Below are positions 50,106-59,535 of a DNA stretch of 64,000 nucleotides, piece by piece; positions within the stretch are counted from its first letter, which is position 1, and each line of letters starts with the position of its first letter. The position numbers and the translations under genes were made by a program. Below the pieces are notes generated by a model. The model ran no database searches, had not been told where the DNA came from, and was given only the letters and a program-made list of their open reading frames with translations. The DNA is from Serratia sp. UGAL515B_01 (GTDB lineage Bacteria; Pseudomonadota; Gammaproteobacteria; Enterobacterales; Enterobacteriaceae): assembly GCF_033095805.1 (NCBI RefSeq), contig NZ_CP109901.1, positions 3,965,766 to 4,029,765 on the forward strand, in the 5' to 3' direction.

Positions 50106-50269
50106 AGGGGGCACCTCAAAAATAGGGGCATCGCCAGTGCCCCCTATAGTGCCCCCAGACTACCCTTGATTTGGGTAGACATAGGTTGAAACCAGGAGAG
50201 CAAAAGTGGCTTAACTTGCTGGTATTATAAGGGATTTATTGACTTTAGTGGCGTTCAGAATACATCGAA

Positions 50270-50364
50270 TGGCGGAAGATCACAGGAGTCGAACCTGCCC
50301 AGGACCGCTGGCGGCCCCAACTGGATTTGAAGTCCAGCCGCCCCACCGGGGACGAGGATCTTCC
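50270..50364 (-). tRNA. selC: tRNA-Sec (TCA anticodon)
   Basis: The minus strand gives a 95-nt RNA starting GGAAGATC and ending GATCTTCCGCCA, with the long variable arm (GTTGGGGCCGCCAGCGGTCC) and the anticodon arm CTGGACTTCAAATCCAG. This is the extended selenocysteine tRNA. The CCA end is encoded. Its 3' end is the usual integration point for islands, and an integrase fragment lies 165 bp beyond. Confidence 0.97.
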
Positions 50365-51060
50365 TTTGGAAGTCGAAAGTAAGCGGCGATTATAGCGCGA
50401 ATCTACCTCTACGCTAAGTGGGAAATCATGTTTCCTCCATCCTCACCTTACACTTGATTTTCCGCCCCCAATTTTGCTTGAAATGCTACGGCCAAGAAAG
50501 TTATCGTCCTGCTGAACGAGGATTCGAAGAGGTCAATGCGAGTATTGAGATGGCAGGCTAGCTCATACTTGTGCCTCTACCCCGTATTTCTAAGGTCAGG
50601 GTTCAAATCTGTTCAAGATAGATTTGTCACTCTGTTTTAGCTGAAGTGACTGGGTGCGCGGCTGTACCTCGGGCAATTAAGGGATACAGCCTAGGGCTGT
50701 TTGACCGCACTTTTGTTATGTCAATTTTTGCAAACGACATTTTAACCAGGCAGATATAACCGGGACAAGTCAGATACCAGGGAACACAGTGGTAACAACA
50801 TTGAGGAGATAGCGCAGGCGATTGAAGGTTTTTCGAGCCAGGCGACATCAAAAAACAGCATCTTAGCTGACGCTGTCTTAATACTAAACGGCCATTAAGC
50901 GACACAAACGAGAACCAAAGCGGGTAAAAGTGCCTTTTTAGTGACTATGGTCTTGATTCCGTGATGCAGAGTAGGGCTTACTGTGCGTTTGCTGAACCTG
51001 AGGGCCATACCTAATGTCTGAGGGGGTCAGAATTTGAAAGCCTTGGAGCTGCAACGTTGC
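50365..51060. other. Gene-free stretch between selC and eptB
   Basis: About 700 bp with no gene I can support. An open frame on the minus strand (50627-50905) lacks a ribosome site and known similarity. The eptB promoter should lie near the right end. No repeat or att-like sequence was seen. Confidence 0.4.
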
Positions 51061-52755
51061 ATGAATAAAGTTAAATCGCTATCACAGCAAAACTTATCGT
51101 TCTTTTTAGCGATCTATATTGGCATTTTTTTAAATCTTTCCGTTTTCTATCGTCGTTTTGACTCCTTTGCGCACGGAATGCAAGGGATTAAGGTTGTTTC
51201 AGCGATAACTGAAGTCGTAGCTATTGTGCTGTTCACTTTCTTTATCATGCGCTTAGTATCGCTTGGCGGTCGGCTGTTCTACCGTATTATTGCCTCTTTA
51301 CTGGTATTGATATCTGTGGCTGCCAGTTATTACATGACCTTCTTCAACGTGGTAATTGGTTATGGCATTATCGTTTCGGTGATGACGACCGATATCGATC
51401 TTTCCAAAGAAGTCATCGGTCTGTACTTCGTTCTGTGGATGATTATTGTCAGCGCATTACCGTTGGTGTGTATTTGGCAGAATAACCTGCGTGATACCTT
51501 GATTGAACAGTTAAAAACACCAGGACAGCGCTGGCAGCCGTTACTGGTTCTGTTAGCTGTGGTGATGCTAGTGTGGTTTCCACTACGTATGCTGGGTAAA
51601 ACCCAGAGCACGCAAGAAAGAATCACCAATATTGATATGCCGAGTTACGGTGGTGTTGTTGCGCATTCTTATCTGCCATCTAACTGGTTGACTGCGTTAG
51701 GATTGTTTGCTTATACCCGCTACGATGAAAGTCAGGATAAGGCTAGCATGTTCGATCCAGTTAAAGAATTCACTTATGTCGCACCTGCTGGCATTGAAGA
51801 CACTTACGTTGTCTTCATTATTGGTGAGACAACCCGATGGGATCACATGAGCCTTCTCGGTTATCAGCGAGAAACTACGCCGAAGTTATCGCAAGAGAAA
51901 AATCTGGTCGCGTTTCGTGGGGAGTCTTGTGACACTTCAACCAAGCTTTCTCTGAGATGTATGTTTGTACGTGAAGGGGGAACCTTGGATAACCCACAGC
52001 GTACTTTGAAAGAGCAGAATATTTTTGCCGTGTTGAAAGGGTTGGGCTTCTCGTCTGAACTGTTCGCTATGCAAAGTGAAGTGTGGTTCTACAATAATGC
52101 CAATGCTGATAACTATTCTTTCCGTGAGATGATTGCCTCAGAGAAACGTAATGATGGTAAGTCAGTTGACGATATGCTGTTGGTGAATGAGTTGAAAGAG
52201 TCGTTGGCGCGTTACCCAGAGGGTAAACATCTGGTGGTTCTTCATACCAAAGGTTCGCATTATCTTTATTCACAACGTTACCCGCGTAGTTTTGCACGTT
52301 ACCAACCGGAATGTATGGGGGTTGATGAATTTTGTTCCAAAGAACGATTGATCAATGCATATGACAACTCGGTGCTCTACATCGATACTTTTATCAAAAA
52401 TGTGATCGACCAGGTTCGAGACAAGAAAGCGATTGTGTTTTATGCCGCCGACCATGGTGAATCCATTGGTGAAAATTCACATTTGCATGGCACACCACGT
52501 GAAATGGCCCCGCAAGAACAGTTCTATGTCCCAATGATTGTATGGGGGTCCGACAAGTATCTGGAAGCCAGCCAGAATTTAGCAGCGTTTGAGCAGTTGA
52601 AGGCGCTGCAAGGTTTGGATAAAACTCGCCGCCATGTCGAACTGTTTGATACTATTCTTGGTTGCCTTGGCTTTACTTCACCGGACGGTGGCATTGTGGA
52701 CAAGAACAACTGGTGCCACCTTAAGCAAGGTAACGCGGCCAGTAAAGCGTTGTAG
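51061..52755 (+). CDS. eptB: Kdo2-lipid A phosphoethanolamine 7''-transferase
   Basis: EptB adds phosphoethanolamine to the outer Kdo of LPS in the periplasm. The product is 564 residues (E. coli 563). N-terminal membrane helices (residues about 10-190) precede the sulfatase-fold domain with FIIGETTRWDHM, the nucleophile region CDTSTKLSLRC, TKGSHYLYSQRYP and AADHGESIGENSHLHGTP. The ATG at 51061 fits the family; a TTG at 51034 with a better-placed G-rich site is the alternative. It has the same neighbours (tRNA-Pro, dppA) as in E. coli. Confidence 0.95.
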   Translation: MNKVKSLSQQNLSFFLAIYIGIFLNLSVFYRRFDSFAHGMQGIKVVSAITEVVAIVLFTFFIMRLVSLGGRLFYRIIASLLVLISVAASYYMTFFNVVIGYGIIVSVMTTDIDLSKEVIGLYFVLWMIIVSALPLVCIWQNNLRDTLIEQLKTPGQRWQPLLVLLAVVMLVWFPLRMLGKTQSTQERITNIDMPSYGGVVAHSYLPSNWLTALGLFAYTRYDESQDKASMFDPVKEFTYVAPAGIEDTYVVFIIGETTRWDHMSLLGYQRETTPKLSQEKNLVAFRGESCDTSTKLSLRCMFVREGGTLDNPQRTLKEQNIFAVLKGLGFSSELFAMQSEVWFYNNANADNYSFREMIASEKRNDGKSVDDMLLVNELKESLARYPEGKHLVVLHTKGSHYLYSQRYPRSFARYQPECMGVDEFCSKERLINAYDNSVLYIDTFIKNVIDQVRDKKAIVFYAADHGESIGENSHLHGTPREMAPQEQFYVPMIVWGSDKYLEASQNLAAFEQLKALQGLDKTRRHVELFDTILGCLGFTSPDGGIVDKNNWCHLKQGNAASKAL

Positions 52756-52883
52756 CTGGCTGGCTGAAAGGCGCGTATTTAGCCTTAATACTGCCTTTTC
52801 TGTTGTTTTTACCACCACTTGTTCGGCTTGATTGAAAAAGTGATTGACGGTTATAGCACCCGGCAGTAATATGCGCCCCGCAT

Positions 52884-52960
52884 CGGCGAGTAGCGCAGCT
52901 TGGTAGCGCAACTGGTTTGGGACCAGTGGGTCGGAGGTTCGAATCCTCTCTCGCCGACCA
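52884..52960 (+). tRNA. tRNA-Pro (TGG anticodon)
   Basis: The 77-nt gene begins CGGCGAGTAGCGCAGCTTGG, has anticodon arm ACTGG TTTGGGA CCAGT with anticodon TGG, T-arm GGAGGTTCGAATCCTC and an encoded CCA. In E. coli the tRNA at this place (proK) reads CCG with a CGG anticodon, so here the isoacceptor differs. A terminator follows at once. Confidence 0.97.
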
Positions 52961-52969
52961 AATTTAAAA

Positions 52970-52994
52970 AACCTGCTTTTAAGCAGGTTTTTTT
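52970..52994 (+). terminator. Terminator of tRNA-Pro
   Basis: AACCTGCTT TT AAGCAGGTT followed by seven or more T, 9 nt after the CCA end. Confidence 0.9.
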
Positions 52995-53529
52995 ACGTCT
53001 GAAGTTCAAGACTAAAAGCACTGCTACCTCTACCTCTACCTCCACTCCTCCGAACGTATTCCTGGAATTTATTCCTGTTTTTTGGCTTTATTTAAAAAAT
53101 AAATACTTAGATACCCATCATCCAGTAACAAAATTTTTTAGTTTCACACCAAAATTTAACACTGAATAAACTATGTTTCACGATTCAATGAGCTATAAAA
53201 AATCCGGAAATACAAATTTAAATCCTGAAAATGTTAATAAAATGTGTTTTTAGTGTTTATTTGTTGTTTCTCACACTCTAGGCAAATCCCTGCTGGTTAT
53301 ATTGACGGCACCCAAAACAGTTGGCAATTTGGTAAACTCAGGGATGGAACCAAGAGGTCTAGAAGTGAATTCCACGCGCTCAAACGCCCTGCCGTGACGC
53401 GTTCCATCCGGCATCCTCGCGCTATTATTTCTCTTGCCTTTGGGTTCCACCTGCACAGACCGCGTAATTAAAAATATAGGTTCTGGCAGTAATAATGCAT
53501 ATACAACATCACATACTGGAGCACTAGCG
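52995..53529 (+). promoter_or_regulatory. dppA upstream region and leader
   Basis: These 535 bp have no gene. TTGACG (53302-53307) and CAATTT (53325-53330) are 17 nt apart and could be a promoter, giving a leader of about 190 nt. The leader ends with a C/A-rich stretch (CAACATCACATACTGGAG) over the ribosome site. dppA leaders in enterobacteria are repressed by the small RNA GcvB through such C/A-rich sites, so that control is plausible here. Confidence 0.35.
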
Positions 53530-55137
53530 ATGACAAGTTCCTTGGGCAAATCAGGGATTCTGAAATTCGGCCTTGGGCTGATCGCGTTGACCGTAGCGGT
53601 CAGCGTGCAGGCAAAAACACTGGTTTACTGTTCTGAAGCCTCTCCTGAAGGGTTTAACCCGCAGTTGTTCACTTCTGGCACAACTCTGGATGCCAGTCAG
53701 GTCACTATTTATAACGGTTTGGTTCAATTCAAGCTAGGCACCACTGAACAGGAACCAAGCCTGGCAGAAAAGTGGGACGTCAGCGAAGACGGTAAAACCT
53801 ATACTTTCCACCTGCGCCAAGGCGTGAAGTGGCAAACTACCAAAGATTTCAAGCCTACCCGAGACTTCAATGCCGACGATGTGTTGTTCTCTTTCCAACG
53901 TCAGCTTGATGCAAACCATCCTTTCCACAAGGTTTCTGGCGGTACCTATGAGTACTTCCAGGGGATGGGTATGGGCGATCTGATCGCTAAAATTGAAAAA
54001 GTAGACGACCATACGGTCCGTTTCCAGTTGACCCGTCCTGAGGCTCCGTTCCTCGCCAACCTGGGTATGGGCTTCGCCTCCATCCTGTCTGCAGAATATG
54101 CGGACAATATGATGAAAGCCGGTACACCAGAGAAAGTGGACCTCAACCCAGTGGGTACTGGCCCGTTCCAACTGCTGCAATATCAGAAAGACTCCAAAAT
54201 CCTCTACAAAGCCTTTGAAGGTTATTGGGGCACCAAGCCTAAGATTGATCGCCTGGTATTCTCCATTACCCCAGATGCCTCTGTGCGTTATGCCAAGCTG
54301 CAGAAAAACGAGTGCCAGGTCATGCCGTACCCGAACCCGGCTGACATTGCCCGAATGAAGCAGGACAAATCCATCAATCTGATGGAGCAGCCAGGTCTGA
54401 ACGTGGGTTACCTTTCGTTCAACGTTGAGAAGAAACCGCTGGATAATGTGAAAGTGCGTCAAGCGCTGACCATGGCGGTGAACAAGCAGGCGATTATCGA
54501 AGCGGTCTACCAGGGAGCTGGTCAGCCAGCCAAAAACCTGATCCCACCAACCATGTGGGGCTACAACGATGCGGTGCAGGACTATGCTTACGATCCTGCC
54601 AAGGCCAAAGAACTGCTGAAAGAAGCTGGCCTGCCAGATGGTTTCTCCATCGACCTGTGGGCAATGCCGGTTCAGCGCCCGTATAACCCTAACGCGCGCC
54701 GCATGGCTGAAATGATCCAGTCTGACTGGGCGAAGATCGGTGTGAACGCCAAGATTGTTTCCTACGAGTGGGGTGAATACCTCAAACGCGCCAAAGACGG
54801 TGAACACCAGGCGGTGATGATGGGCTGGGGTGGTGATAACGGGGACCCGGACAACTTCTTCGCCACGCTGTTCAGCTGTGCTGCGGCTAAAGATGGCTCT
54901 AACTACTCTCGCTGGTGTTACAAGCCGTTTGAAGATTTGATCCAACCGGCGCGTGCTGAATCCAACCACGACAAACGCGTAGAACTCTACAAGCAGGCTC
55001 AGGTAGTGATGCATGAGCAGGCTCCGGTGCTGATTGTCGCCCACTCCACGGTATACATCCCTGTTCGTAAAGAAGTGAAGGGCTATGTTGTGGATCCGTT
55101 GAGCCTGCACCACTTTGAGAACGTTTCTATGGACTAA
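53530..55137 (+). CDS. dppA: Dipeptide ABC transporter periplasmic binding protein
   Basis: DppA binds dipeptides (and haem in E. coli) in the periplasm and delivers them to DppBC. The product is 535 residues from the ATG at 53530, after GGAG. The signal peptide is residues 1-28 (ILKFGLGLIALTVAVSVQA). Mature motifs include VYCSEASPEGFNPQLFTSGTT, AEKWDVSEDGKTYTFHLRQGVKW and WAMPVQRPYNPNARRMAEMIQ. It is the first gene of dppABCDF. A hairpin separates it from dppB. Confidence 0.97.
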   Translation: MTSSLGKSGILKFGLGLIALTVAVSVQAKTLVYCSEASPEGFNPQLFTSGTTLDASQVTIYNGLVQFKLGTTEQEPSLAEKWDVSEDGKTYTFHLRQGVKWQTTKDFKPTRDFNADDVLFSFQRQLDANHPFHKVSGGTYEYFQGMGMGDLIAKIEKVDDHTVRFQLTRPEAPFLANLGMGFASILSAEYADNMMKAGTPEKVDLNPVGTGPFQLLQYQKDSKILYKAFEGYWGTKPKIDRLVFSITPDASVRYAKLQKNECQVMPYPNPADIARMKQDKSINLMEQPGLNVGYLSFNVEKKPLDNVKVRQALTMAVNKQAIIEAVYQGAGQPAKNLIPPTMWGYNDAVQDYAYDPAKAKELLKEAGLPDGFSIDLWAMPVQRPYNPNARRMAEMIQSDWAKIGVNAKIVSYEWGEYLKRAKDGEHQAVMMGWGGDNGDPDNFFATLFSCAAAKDGSNYSRWCYKPFEDLIQPARAESNHDKRVELYKQAQVVMHEQAPVLIVAHSTVYIPVRKEVKGYVVDPLSLHHFENVSMD

Positions 55138-55304
55138 GCCTGATGCGGGGAAGGCTTAGTCCTGCCCCGGTAAGGCTGGTTAAAGGACTGGAATATACCT
55201 GCCACTTTTCAATCTGCTGCTGAGACTTATGCCAGGCCAGCTTCTGGCATAAGCTAGTTGCCTTTCTGGCAGCAACTTGGAACCCATAAGGTATAGTTAA
55301 TAGG

Positions 55305-55330
55305 CAGGGGCGCAATACGTTGCGCCCCTG
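55305..55330 (+). repeat. Stable hairpin in the dppA-dppB spacer
   Basis: CAGGGGCGCAA TACG TTGCGCCCCTG is an 11-bp perfect stem with a 4-nt loop. It has no T-run, so it more likely stabilises the 3' end of the dppA message or causes partial termination. Binding proteins are usually made in excess over their membrane partners. Confidence 0.6.
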
Positions 55331-55426
55331 AGTTCCTGTCCCCAGAAGAATGTTGTTAAGACTGTGAACCTTAATAAGCCTGGCGGACAATGAGCTGTCG
55401 GGCATTTTATACAGAGAGTTCGGGAT

Positions 55427-56446
55427 ATGTTGCAGTTCATACTCCGACGTTTGGGGTTAGTTATCCCAACGTTTATCGGCATAACGTTGCTGACTTTTGC
55501 ATTCGTCCATATGATCCCCGGCGATCCGGTGACCATCATGGCCGGGGAGCGCGGGATCTCGGCAGAGCGTCATGCTCAACTCATGGCAGAGATGGGGCTG
55601 GATAAACCGCTCTATCAACAGTATTTCAATTACGTCATCAACGTGCTGCACGGTGATTTGGGGACGTCCCTCAAAAGCCGTATTTCCGTCTGGGAAGAGT
55701 TTGTTCCACGCTTCAAGGCTACGTTGGAACTGGGCATTTGCGCGATGATTTTTGCCGTGTTGGTCGGTATTCCTGTAGGGGTGCTGGCAGCGGTCAAGCG
55801 AGGTTCGGTCTTTGACCACACTGCGGTGGGGATCTCGCTGACCGGCTATTCGATGCCGATTTTCTGGTGGGGCATGATGTTGATCATGCTGGTATCGGTA
55901 CAGCTCAATCTTACCCCTGTATCGGGGCGGATAAGCGATACAGTATTCCTGGACGACAGCCTGCCGCTGACCGGTTTCATGCTGTTCGATACCCTGTTTT
56001 GGGGGGAGCCTGGCGATTTCAAAGATGCGGTGATGCATATGATCCTACCCGCTATCGTCTTGGGCACTATCCCATTGGCGGTCATTGTGCGCATGACTCG
56101 TTCCTCTATGCTGGAAGTGCTCAGTGAGGATTATATTCGCACTGCGCGTGCTAAGGGGCTTAGCCGCATGCGGGTGATCGTGGTGCATGCGCTGCGTAAT
56201 GCGTTGTTGCCGGTGGTTACGGTGATTGGTCTTCAGGTCGGCACCTTGCTGGCAGGGGCCATCCTGACAGAAACCATTTTTTCCTGGCCGGGCTTGGGGC
56301 GCTGGCTAATGGACGCGTTGCAACGCCGTGATTATCCGGTTGTTCAAGGCGGTGTATTGCTGGTCGCCTGTATGATTATTCTGGTTAACCTGCTGGTAGA
56401 CGTACTCTACGGCATTGTTAACCCGCGCATTCGCCACAAGAAATAA
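55427..56446 (+). CDS. dppB: Dipeptide ABC transporter permease DppB
   Basis: The protein has 339 residues and is one of two inner-membrane permeases of the dipeptide transporter. Six predicted helices begin at LQFILRRLGLVIPTFIGITLLTF. The cytoplasmic EAA-type loop is near TRSSMLEVLSEDYIRTARAKGLSRMRVIVVHALRNALLP. It starts 289 bp after dppA and is followed by dppC 11 bp after its stop. Confidence 0.97.
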   Translation: MLQFILRRLGLVIPTFIGITLLTFAFVHMIPGDPVTIMAGERGISAERHAQLMAEMGLDKPLYQQYFNYVINVLHGDLGTSLKSRISVWEEFVPRFKATLELGICAMIFAVLVGIPVGVLAAVKRGSVFDHTAVGISLTGYSMPIFWWGMMLIMLVSVQLNLTPVSGRISDTVFLDDSLPLTGFMLFDTLFWGEPGDFKDAVMHMILPAIVLGTIPLAVIVRMTRSSMLEVLSEDYIRTARAKGLSRMRVIVVHALRNALLPVVTVIGLQVGTLLAGAILTETIFSWPGLGRWLMDALQRRDYPVVQGGVLLVACMIILVNLLVDVLYGIVNPRIRHKK

Positions 56447-56457
56447 GGGGCGCTCTA

Positions 56458-57360
56458 ATGTCTCAAGTGACTGAGTCTGTTGTTAAAGCTGCGCCGAAGC
56501 CAATGACCCCGTTCCAGGAGTTTTGGCACTATTTCAAGCGCAATAAAGGGGCCGTTGTTGGCCTGGCTTATATCGTTATCATGCTGGTGGTTGCACTGGG
56601 TGCTGGATTCCTGGCACCTCATGCTCCCGCCGAACAGTTTCGCGATGCTCTGCTAAAACCACCGGTCTGGCAGGAAGGCGGTAGTTGGCAGTATCTGCTG
56701 GGTACGGACGATGTGGGGCGCGATGTGCTATCACGTCTGATGTACGGCGCAAGGCTCTCGCTGTTGGTGGGCTGTCTGGTGGTAGTACTCTCGCTGATCC
56801 TGGGTGTCGTTTTCGGCCTGCTTGCCGGGTACTTTGGTGGCGTTGTCGACGCCATTATCATGCGCATTGTCGATATTATGCTGGCTCTGCCAAGTTTACT
56901 GTTGGCACTGGTGCTGGTGGCGGTATTTGGCCCTTCAATCGTTAATGCCTCGCTGGCGATAACTTTTGTTGCCCTGCCGCACTATGTTCGTCTGACGCGC
57001 GCAGCGGTATTAGTGGAAGTCAACCGTGATTATGTTACGGCTTCCAGTGTGGCCGGGGCGGGAGCCTTGCGCCAAATGTTCGTCAACATTCTGCCAAACT
57101 GCCTGGCACCGTTAATCGTGCAGGCCTCTCTTGGTTTCTCTAACGCCATTCTGGATATGGCCGCTCTCGGCTTCCTGGGTATGGGCGCTCAGCCACCAAC
57201 GCCGGAATGGGGCACCATGCTCTCCGACGTGCTGCAATTTGCGCAAAGCGCCTGGTGGGTGGTGACCTTCCCTGGGGTAGCAATTCTGCTGACGGTTTTG
57301 GCATTTAACCTGATGGGGGACGGCCTGCGTGATGCTCTCGACCCCAAACTCAAGCAGTAA
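56458..57360 (+). CDS. dppC: Dipeptide ABC transporter permease DppC
   Basis: The protein has 300 residues and is the second permease. An N-terminal cytoplasmic tail precedes helix 1 (GAVVGLAYIVIMLVVALGAGFL). LLGTDDVGRDVLSRLMYGARLSLLVG is typical of DppC/OppC. The EAA loop is near VEVNRDYVTASSVAGAGALRQMFVNILPNCLAPLIVQ. It lies between dppB and dppD in the transport operon. Confidence 0.97.
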   Translation: MSQVTESVVKAAPKPMTPFQEFWHYFKRNKGAVVGLAYIVIMLVVALGAGFLAPHAPAEQFRDALLKPPVWQEGGSWQYLLGTDDVGRDVLSRLMYGARLSLLVGCLVVVLSLILGVVFGLLAGYFGGVVDAIIMRIVDIMLALPSLLLALVLVAVFGPSIVNASLAITFVALPHYVRLTRAAVLVEVNRDYVTASSVAGAGALRQMFVNILPNCLAPLIVQASLGFSNAILDMAALGFLGMGAQPPTPEWGTMLSDVLQFAQSAWWVVTFPGVAILLTVLAFNLMGDGLRDALDPKLKQ

Positions 57361-57373
57361 CGAGGAACGGATC

Positions 57374-58354
57374 ATGGCGTTATTGAATGTAGACAAGCTT
57401 TCAGTGCACTTCGGTGACGAAGGTGCACCCTTCCGCGCGGTAGACCGAATCAGCTACAGCGTTGAACAGGGGCAGGTGGTCGGCATCGTCGGCGAATCTG
57501 GTTCCGGTAAATCCGTCAGCTCGCTGGCGATCATGGGGCTGATTGATTTTCCCGGCAAAGTCATGGCCGATAAACTGGAATTCAACGGACAGGATCTGCG
57601 AAAAATCTCCGAAAAAGAGCGCCGTCAGTTGGTGGGTTCCGAAGTAGCGATGATTTTCCAGGATCCAATGACCAGTCTGAACCCCTGCTATACCGTGGGC
57701 TATCAGATTATGGAAGCGTTGAAGGTACACCAAGGCGGAAACCGCAGTACCCGTCGCAACCGGGCGATCGACTTGCTGACGCTGGTGGGTATCCCCGATC
57801 CGGCTTCGCGTTTGGATGTCTATCCGCATCAGCTTTCTGGTGGGATGAGCCAGCGGGTGATGATCGCGATGGCCATTGCCTGCCGGCCCAAGCTGCTGAT
57901 TGCCGATGAACCTACCACAGCGCTCGATGTGACCATTCAGGCACAAATTATTGAACTGCTGCTTGAATTGCAACAGCGCGAAAATATGGCGCTGGTGCTG
58001 ATTACCCACGATCTGGCGCTGGTGGCTGAAGCGGCGCATCACATCATTGTGATGTATGCTGGGCAGGTGGTGGAATCGGGTAAAGCATCGGAAATTTTCC
58101 GTGCGCCGCGCCATCCGTATACGCAGGCGTTATTGCGTGCCCTGCCGGAATTTGCTGTAGAAAAAGCACGCTTAGCGTCGTTGCCGGGTGTGGTTCCGGG
58201 TAAATATGATCGGCCAGAGGGCTGTTTGCTTAACCCCCGCTGTCCGTATGCTGTGGAACGTTGCCGTAAAGAAGAACCTGAGCTGAGTGGCATTCCTGGC
58301 CGCCAGGTTAAATGTCACACACCGCTGGATGATGCGGGGAGGCCGACCGTATGA
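57374..58354 (+). CDS. dppD: Dipeptide ABC transporter ATP-binding protein DppD
   Basis: The product is 326 residues from the ATG at 57374, after GAGGAACGG. The longer frame from 57329 lies within dppC. Walker A (GESGSGKSV), signature (LSGGMSQRV) and Walker B (LLIADEPTTALDVT) are intact. The C-terminal oligopeptide-type Cys cluster (CLLNPRCPYAVERCRKEEP) is present. It powers transport with DppF and overlaps dppF by 4 nt. Confidence 0.97.
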   Translation: MALLNVDKLSVHFGDEGAPFRAVDRISYSVEQGQVVGIVGESGSGKSVSSLAIMGLIDFPGKVMADKLEFNGQDLRKISEKERRQLVGSEVAMIFQDPMTSLNPCYTVGYQIMEALKVHQGGNRSTRRNRAIDLLTLVGIPDPASRLDVYPHQLSGGMSQRVMIAMAIACRPKLLIADEPTTALDVTIQAQIIELLLELQQRENMALVLITHDLALVAEAAHHIIVMYAGQVVESGKASEIFRAPRHPYTQALLRALPEFAVEKARLASLPGVVPGKYDRPEGCLLNPRCPYAVERCRKEEPELSGIPGRQVKCHTPLDDAGRPTV

Positions 58355-59340
58355 ACCAGAAGCAACCGTTATTGCAGGCTATCGACCTGAGAAAGCATTA
58401 CCCAGTCAAAAAGGGGATGTTTGCCCCGGAACAACTGGTGAAAGCACTGGACGGTGTGTCCTTTACCCTGGAACGTGGTAAGACGCTGGCAGTGGTAGGC
58501 GAATCAGGCTGTGGCAAATCCACGCTCGGTCGCCTGTTGACCATGATTGAAGTGCCGACCAGCGGTGAGCTGTATTATCAGGGGCAGGATCTGCTCAAGC
58601 CAGATGTTACCGCTGAGAAGCTGCGTCGCCAAAAGATCCAGATTGTGTTTCAGAATCCCTATGGGTCGCTAAACCCACGCAAGAAGGTTGGGCAGATCCT
58701 TGAGGAACCACTGCTGATCAATACGCTGCTGAGCAATGCTGAACGGCGTGAAAAAGCATTGGCGATGATGGCGAAGGTCGGTTTGAAAACGGAACATTAC
58801 GACCGTTATCCGCACATGTTTTCCGGCGGACAGCGCCAGCGTATCGCTATCGCGCGTGGATTAATGCTCAACCCGGATGTGGTCATTGCCGATGAGCCGG
58901 TTTCTGCGTTGGATGTTTCAGTGCGTGCACAGGTACTGAATCTGATGATGGATCTACAGCAGGAATTGGGGCTGTCTTACGTGTTTATCTCCCACGATCT
59001 GTCAGTCGTGGAACACATTGCTGATGAAGTGATGGTGATGTACCTGGGCCGCTGCGTGGAGAAGGGGAGTAAAGACGCTATCTTCAATAACCCACGCCAT
59101 CCTTACACTCAGGCATTGCTTTCCGCCACGCCACGTCTGAACCCGGATATGCGCCGTGAGCGTATTAAACTGACTGGTGAGCTGCCAAGCCCGATGAATC
59201 CACCGCCAGGTTGTGCGTTCAACGCTCGTTGCCGCCGTGCGTTTGGTACTTGTACTCAATTGCAGCCGCAGTTGAAGCAGTATGGTGATCAGAGTGTGGC
59301 TTGTTTTGCTGTCGATCAGGATGAAACCGCAGTGCCTTGA
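58351..59340 (+). CDS. dppF: Dipeptide ABC transporter ATP-binding protein DppF
   Basis: The protein has 329 residues and is the second ATPase. Walker A (GESGCGKST), signature (FSGGQRQRI), Walker B (VVIADEPVSALDVS) and the C-terminal GCAFNARCRRAFGTC cysteine motif are complete. The start overlaps the dppD stop in ATGA. The last 20 codons and the following terminator reappear, diverged, at 62279-62355. Confidence 0.97.
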   Translation: MNQKQPLLQAIDLRKHYPVKKGMFAPEQLVKALDGVSFTLERGKTLAVVGESGCGKSTLGRLLTMIEVPTSGELYYQGQDLLKPDVTAEKLRRQKIQIVFQNPYGSLNPRKKVGQILEEPLLINTLLSNAERREKALAMMAKVGLKTEHYDRYPHMFSGGQRQRIAIARGLMLNPDVVIADEPVSALDVSVRAQVLNLMMDLQQELGLSYVFISHDLSVVEHIADEVMVMYLGRCVEKGSKDAIFNNPRHPYTQALLSATPRLNPDMRRERIKLTGELPSPMNPPPGCAFNARCRRAFGTCTQLQPQLKQYGDQSVACFAVDQDETAVP

Positions 59341-59366
59341 GGTGATTACTGCCGCAGGGTTAATGC

Positions 59367-59394
59367 AACGCCGGTAGCGATACCGGCGTTTTTT
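59367..59394 (+). terminator. Terminator of dppABCDF
   Basis: AACGCCGGTA GCGA TACCGGCGTT followed by T's, 27 nt past the dppF stop. Confidence 0.9.
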
Positions 59395-59535
59395 ATTTAT
59401 ATAAAAAGAGATATTAGAATTTTTGCTCGTTTGTCATACATGAAACGGCGAGTTTTTATTTTCTTTATGGATCGCAACGTAAGTCGACATACTTTTTTCC
59501 GCACCGTCGGTAAAAATTGGATAGCGTGAACAAAT

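Larger units (their letters stand above)
46740..50269. mobile_element. Decayed selC-associated island with CDI remnant
   Basis: Between the yicC terminator and tRNA-Sec lie an integrase fragment pointing away from selC, a truncated CdiB, a CdiC-type acyltransferase, an Ail/Lom protein, an orphan CdiA tail, two immunity-like membrane proteins and a SymE-like fragment. selC is a known island target. No second copy of the selC 3' end was found at the left, so the left boundary is uncertain. Confidence 0.55.

Noticed and set aside
46740..50269. A second selC-end repeat marking the left boundary of the island
   Set aside because: I searched by eye for the tRNA 3' end (GATCTTCCGCCA and its complement) in this interval and found none besides selC itself.
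50627..50905. 92-codon minus-strand frame between selC and eptB
   Set aside because: No ribosome site, no domain and unusual composition. It is probably chance.
53734..55113. 459-codon open frame on the minus strand within dppA
   Set aside because: It is antisense to dppA, which has full family motifs, a signal peptide and operon context. The long frame is a codon-usage shadow.
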